NCBI RefSeq assembly: GCF_003574215.1
Contig: NZ_AP018558.1
Span: 406,001-470,000, forward strand
DNA: 64,000 bases
Source: Hydrogenophilus thermoluteolus
GTDB lineage: Bacteria > Pseudomonadota > Gammaproteobacteria > Burkholderiales > Rhodocyclaceae
Reading direction: 5' to 3'
The position numbers were made by a program, and so were the translations under genes. The notes beneath the pieces are model-generated. The model searched no databases. It was not told the DNA's origin and saw nothing but the letters and a program-made list of their open reading frames with translations. Position 1 is the first letter of the stretch, and each line of letters starts with the position of its first letter. Positions 62,644-64,000 of this stretch are shown in pieces.

Positions 62644-64000
62644 CTATTGGCCTCGTAAGAAGAGGGCGTCCAGTGCGGCGAGCGGCAGTTCGATCCAAGT
62701 GGGGCGCCCGTGGTTGCACTGGCCGCCCCGTTCGGTCGCTTCCAGATCGCGCAACAGCGCGTTCATCTCTTCTTGCGTGAGCGCGCGGTTTGCTCGCACT
62801 GCGCCATGACAGGCTACGCGAGCAAGGAGCGCGTCCCGCCGCGCGGTGACCGCGTTGCTGGTGGGGGCATCGCGCAAGGTTTCGAGGAGTTCGGCAACGA
62901 GCGCGGGGATTTCCCGCGGCGCGACGAATGGCGGATGGGTGCGCACGGCGATCGTCTCGGTATCGAGCAGCGATGCTTCGAGCCCCAGCTGTGCCAACGT
63001 GACGCGGTGTTCGGTGAAGGTGGCGAGCGCCGCGCCGTTCAGCCGAACGGGGACGGGGTGCAGGAGCGGTTGCGCGGGAAGCGCCGCTTCGTCGTAGTGA
63101 CGTTTCAGCCGTTCGTAGAGGATGCGTTCGTGTGCGGCGTGCATATCGACGAGCACGAGCCCGCGGCGGTTTTGCGCCAAAATGTAGATGCCATGCAGTT
63201 GCGCAAGCGCGTAACCCAGCGGGGGCTCCGTCGCAGACGGTTCGACGGGGGGCGGTGAGGGGGCTGCCACCTCAGGCGCCGCGTGCTCGTGCGCAGGGGC
63301 GAGCGGGGGAAGCGCGCCGGGCGGAGTCGTGGGTGCGGGGGTGGCGGTTTCCGATCGCGCGGTGTTTGCGTCTACAAAGGCGTGCGCGGCAAAAGCCAGG
63401 TAGCGGGCGTTGGCGCTGTCGCGCACGGTCGATGTGCCAAACGGCAGCCGTTGCTGGGCGGCCGGGGACGAAACGATGGCGCGGGTCGCGGGCGCTGTTG
63501 CGCGCTCCGTAGCAAGCGGAGGTTGCGTTTTACCAGCAGCTTCGGTGGTCTCGGTGCCGAGTGGCTGCGGGAATACCACCGTTGGTGCCAGCGCTTGCGC
63601 AATCGCACCGTTTACCAAGCGGAAGATGGCGTTGGGGTCGCGAAAGCGCACTTCGCTTTTTGCCGGATGGACATTGACGTCGACGAGTTCGGGCGCGACG
63701 GTGAGAAAGAGCACGTAGCTCGGTTGGCGGTGGCCGTGCAAGACATCGTGGTAGGCTTGGCGCACGGCTTGGGCGAGCAGCCGGTCGCGAACCGCTCGAC
63801 CATTCACGAAGAGGTATTGAAGCGCCTGGCGCGCGCTTTCCCGGGCGAAGCGGGGCTCGATCACCCAACCCAGGAGTTGCGCGGCGGGGGTTTCGGCGTG
63901 TGCCAAGCGCCATTCGGCGGGGTCAGTGTGAAAAAGCGCCAAAAAGCGGGCTTCAGCAGATTGGGGCGCAAGCCGCCACACCAGTTTGTCGTTGTGGGTG
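62644..64000 (-). CDS. mutL: DNA mismatch repair protein MutL, C-terminal part (cut by window end)
   Basis: Mismatch-repair mediator between MutS and downstream nucleases. About 452 codons are visible; the N-terminal ATPase motifs lie beyond the right edge. Seen are the transducer domain (FVNGRAVRDRLLAQAVRQAY, VDVNVHPAKSEVRFRD), a Pro/Ala/Thr-rich linker (about 160-265 of the visible part) and the C-terminal domain. That domain has VDMHAAHERILYE (the DxHAx2Ex4E endonuclease motif), ACHGAVRAN and QCNHGRP, the metal-site motifs. An endonuclease-type MutL suggests a MutH-independent system. Confidence 0.95.
   Translation of the reverse strand, partial: THNDKLVWRLAPQSAEARFLALFHTDPAEWRLAHAETPAAQLLGWVIEPRFARESARQALQYLFVNGRAVRDRLLAQAVRQAYHDVLHGHRQPSYVLFLTVAPELVDVNVHPAKSEVRFRDPNAIFRLVNGAIAQALAPTVVFPQPLGTETTEAAGKTQPPLATERATAPATRAIVSSPAAQQRLPFGTSTVRDSANARYLAFAAHAFVDANTARSETATPAPTTPPGALPPLAPAHEHAAPEVAAPSPPPVEPSATEPPLGYALAQLHGIYILAQNRRGLVLVDMHAAHERILYERLKRHYDEAALPAQPLLHPVPVRLNGAALATFTEHRVTLAQLGLEASLLDTETIAVRTHPPFVAPREIPALVAELLETLRDAPTSNAVTARRDALLARVACHGAVRANRALTQEEMNALLRDLEATERGGQCNHGRPTWIELPLAALDALFLRGQ

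Overview
The window is a gene-dense, GC-rich (roughly 60%) bacterial chromosome segment with the gene order and protein signatures of a betaproteobacterium. Supporting signs are priB between rpsF and rpsR, an arginine-type EF-P next to its EarP rhamnosyltransferase, the hfq-hflX-hflK-hflC-hisZ-purA run, the pilW-rodZ-ispG-hisS-yfgM-bamB-der run, and the two-tuf arrangement. A thermophilic or facultatively anaerobic Hydrogenophilaceae/Rhodocyclales-like organism is a guess based on the tungsten-type aldehyde oxidoreductase and the zinc-type S4; it is not proven by the sequence.

Layout. 1-3070: 3' part of uvrC, nfeD-like, an SPFH/stomatin-like gene and pgsA. 3053-6060: promoter, then rpsF-priB-rpsR-rplI, a terminator and dnaB. 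6127-7798: a strong promoter drives tRNA-Tyr, tRNA-Gly and tRNA-Thr, then the first tuf copy, tRNA-Trp, secE, nusG and rplKAJL-rpoBC (to 19509), with an L10-type leader before rplJ and a hairpin before rpoB. 19517-23891: str operon rpsL-rpsG-fusA-tuf2. 23903-29056: rpsJ to rpsQ (S10 operon). 29061-34901: rplN to rpmJ (spc operon, with secY and infA). 34898-37780: rpsM-rpsK-rpsD-rpoA-rplQ (alpha operon), closed by a strong terminator at 37809-37846. The 31 kb from tRNA-Tyr to rplQ is one unbroken transcription/translation supercluster, with new promoters at each classical operon border.

37872-41280: a patatin-like (RssA) gene, an FAD-linked 2-hydroxyacid oxidase, polyprenyl diphosphate synthase and tRNA-Pro, followed by a terminator usable from both strands. 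41386-43121 (minus): efp and earP. 43170-59234 (plus): a small exported lysozyme-inhibitor-like protein, ndk, rlmN, pilW, rodZ, ispG, hisS, yfgM, bamB, der, then hfq, hflX, hflK, hflC, hisZ, purA, many with 4-base stop/start overlaps. 59321-61360 (minus): a lone tungsten-type aldehyde:ferredoxin oxidoreductase-like gene with what looks like an FNR-activated promoter. 61508-62558: tRNA-Thr, tRNA-Ser, a DUF2905 membrane peptide and a YqaA/DedA-like membrane protein. 62644-64000 (minus): 3' part of mutL, cut by the window end.

No insertion sequence, prophage, CRISPR array or plasmid gene is visible. The only long repeat is the pair of tuf genes. Nearly all the content is core housekeeping. The most unusual items are the orphan aldehyde oxidoreductase with its regulatory site, the way promoters are interleaved with terminator hairpins at ribosomal operon borders, and the small exported protein next to ndk.
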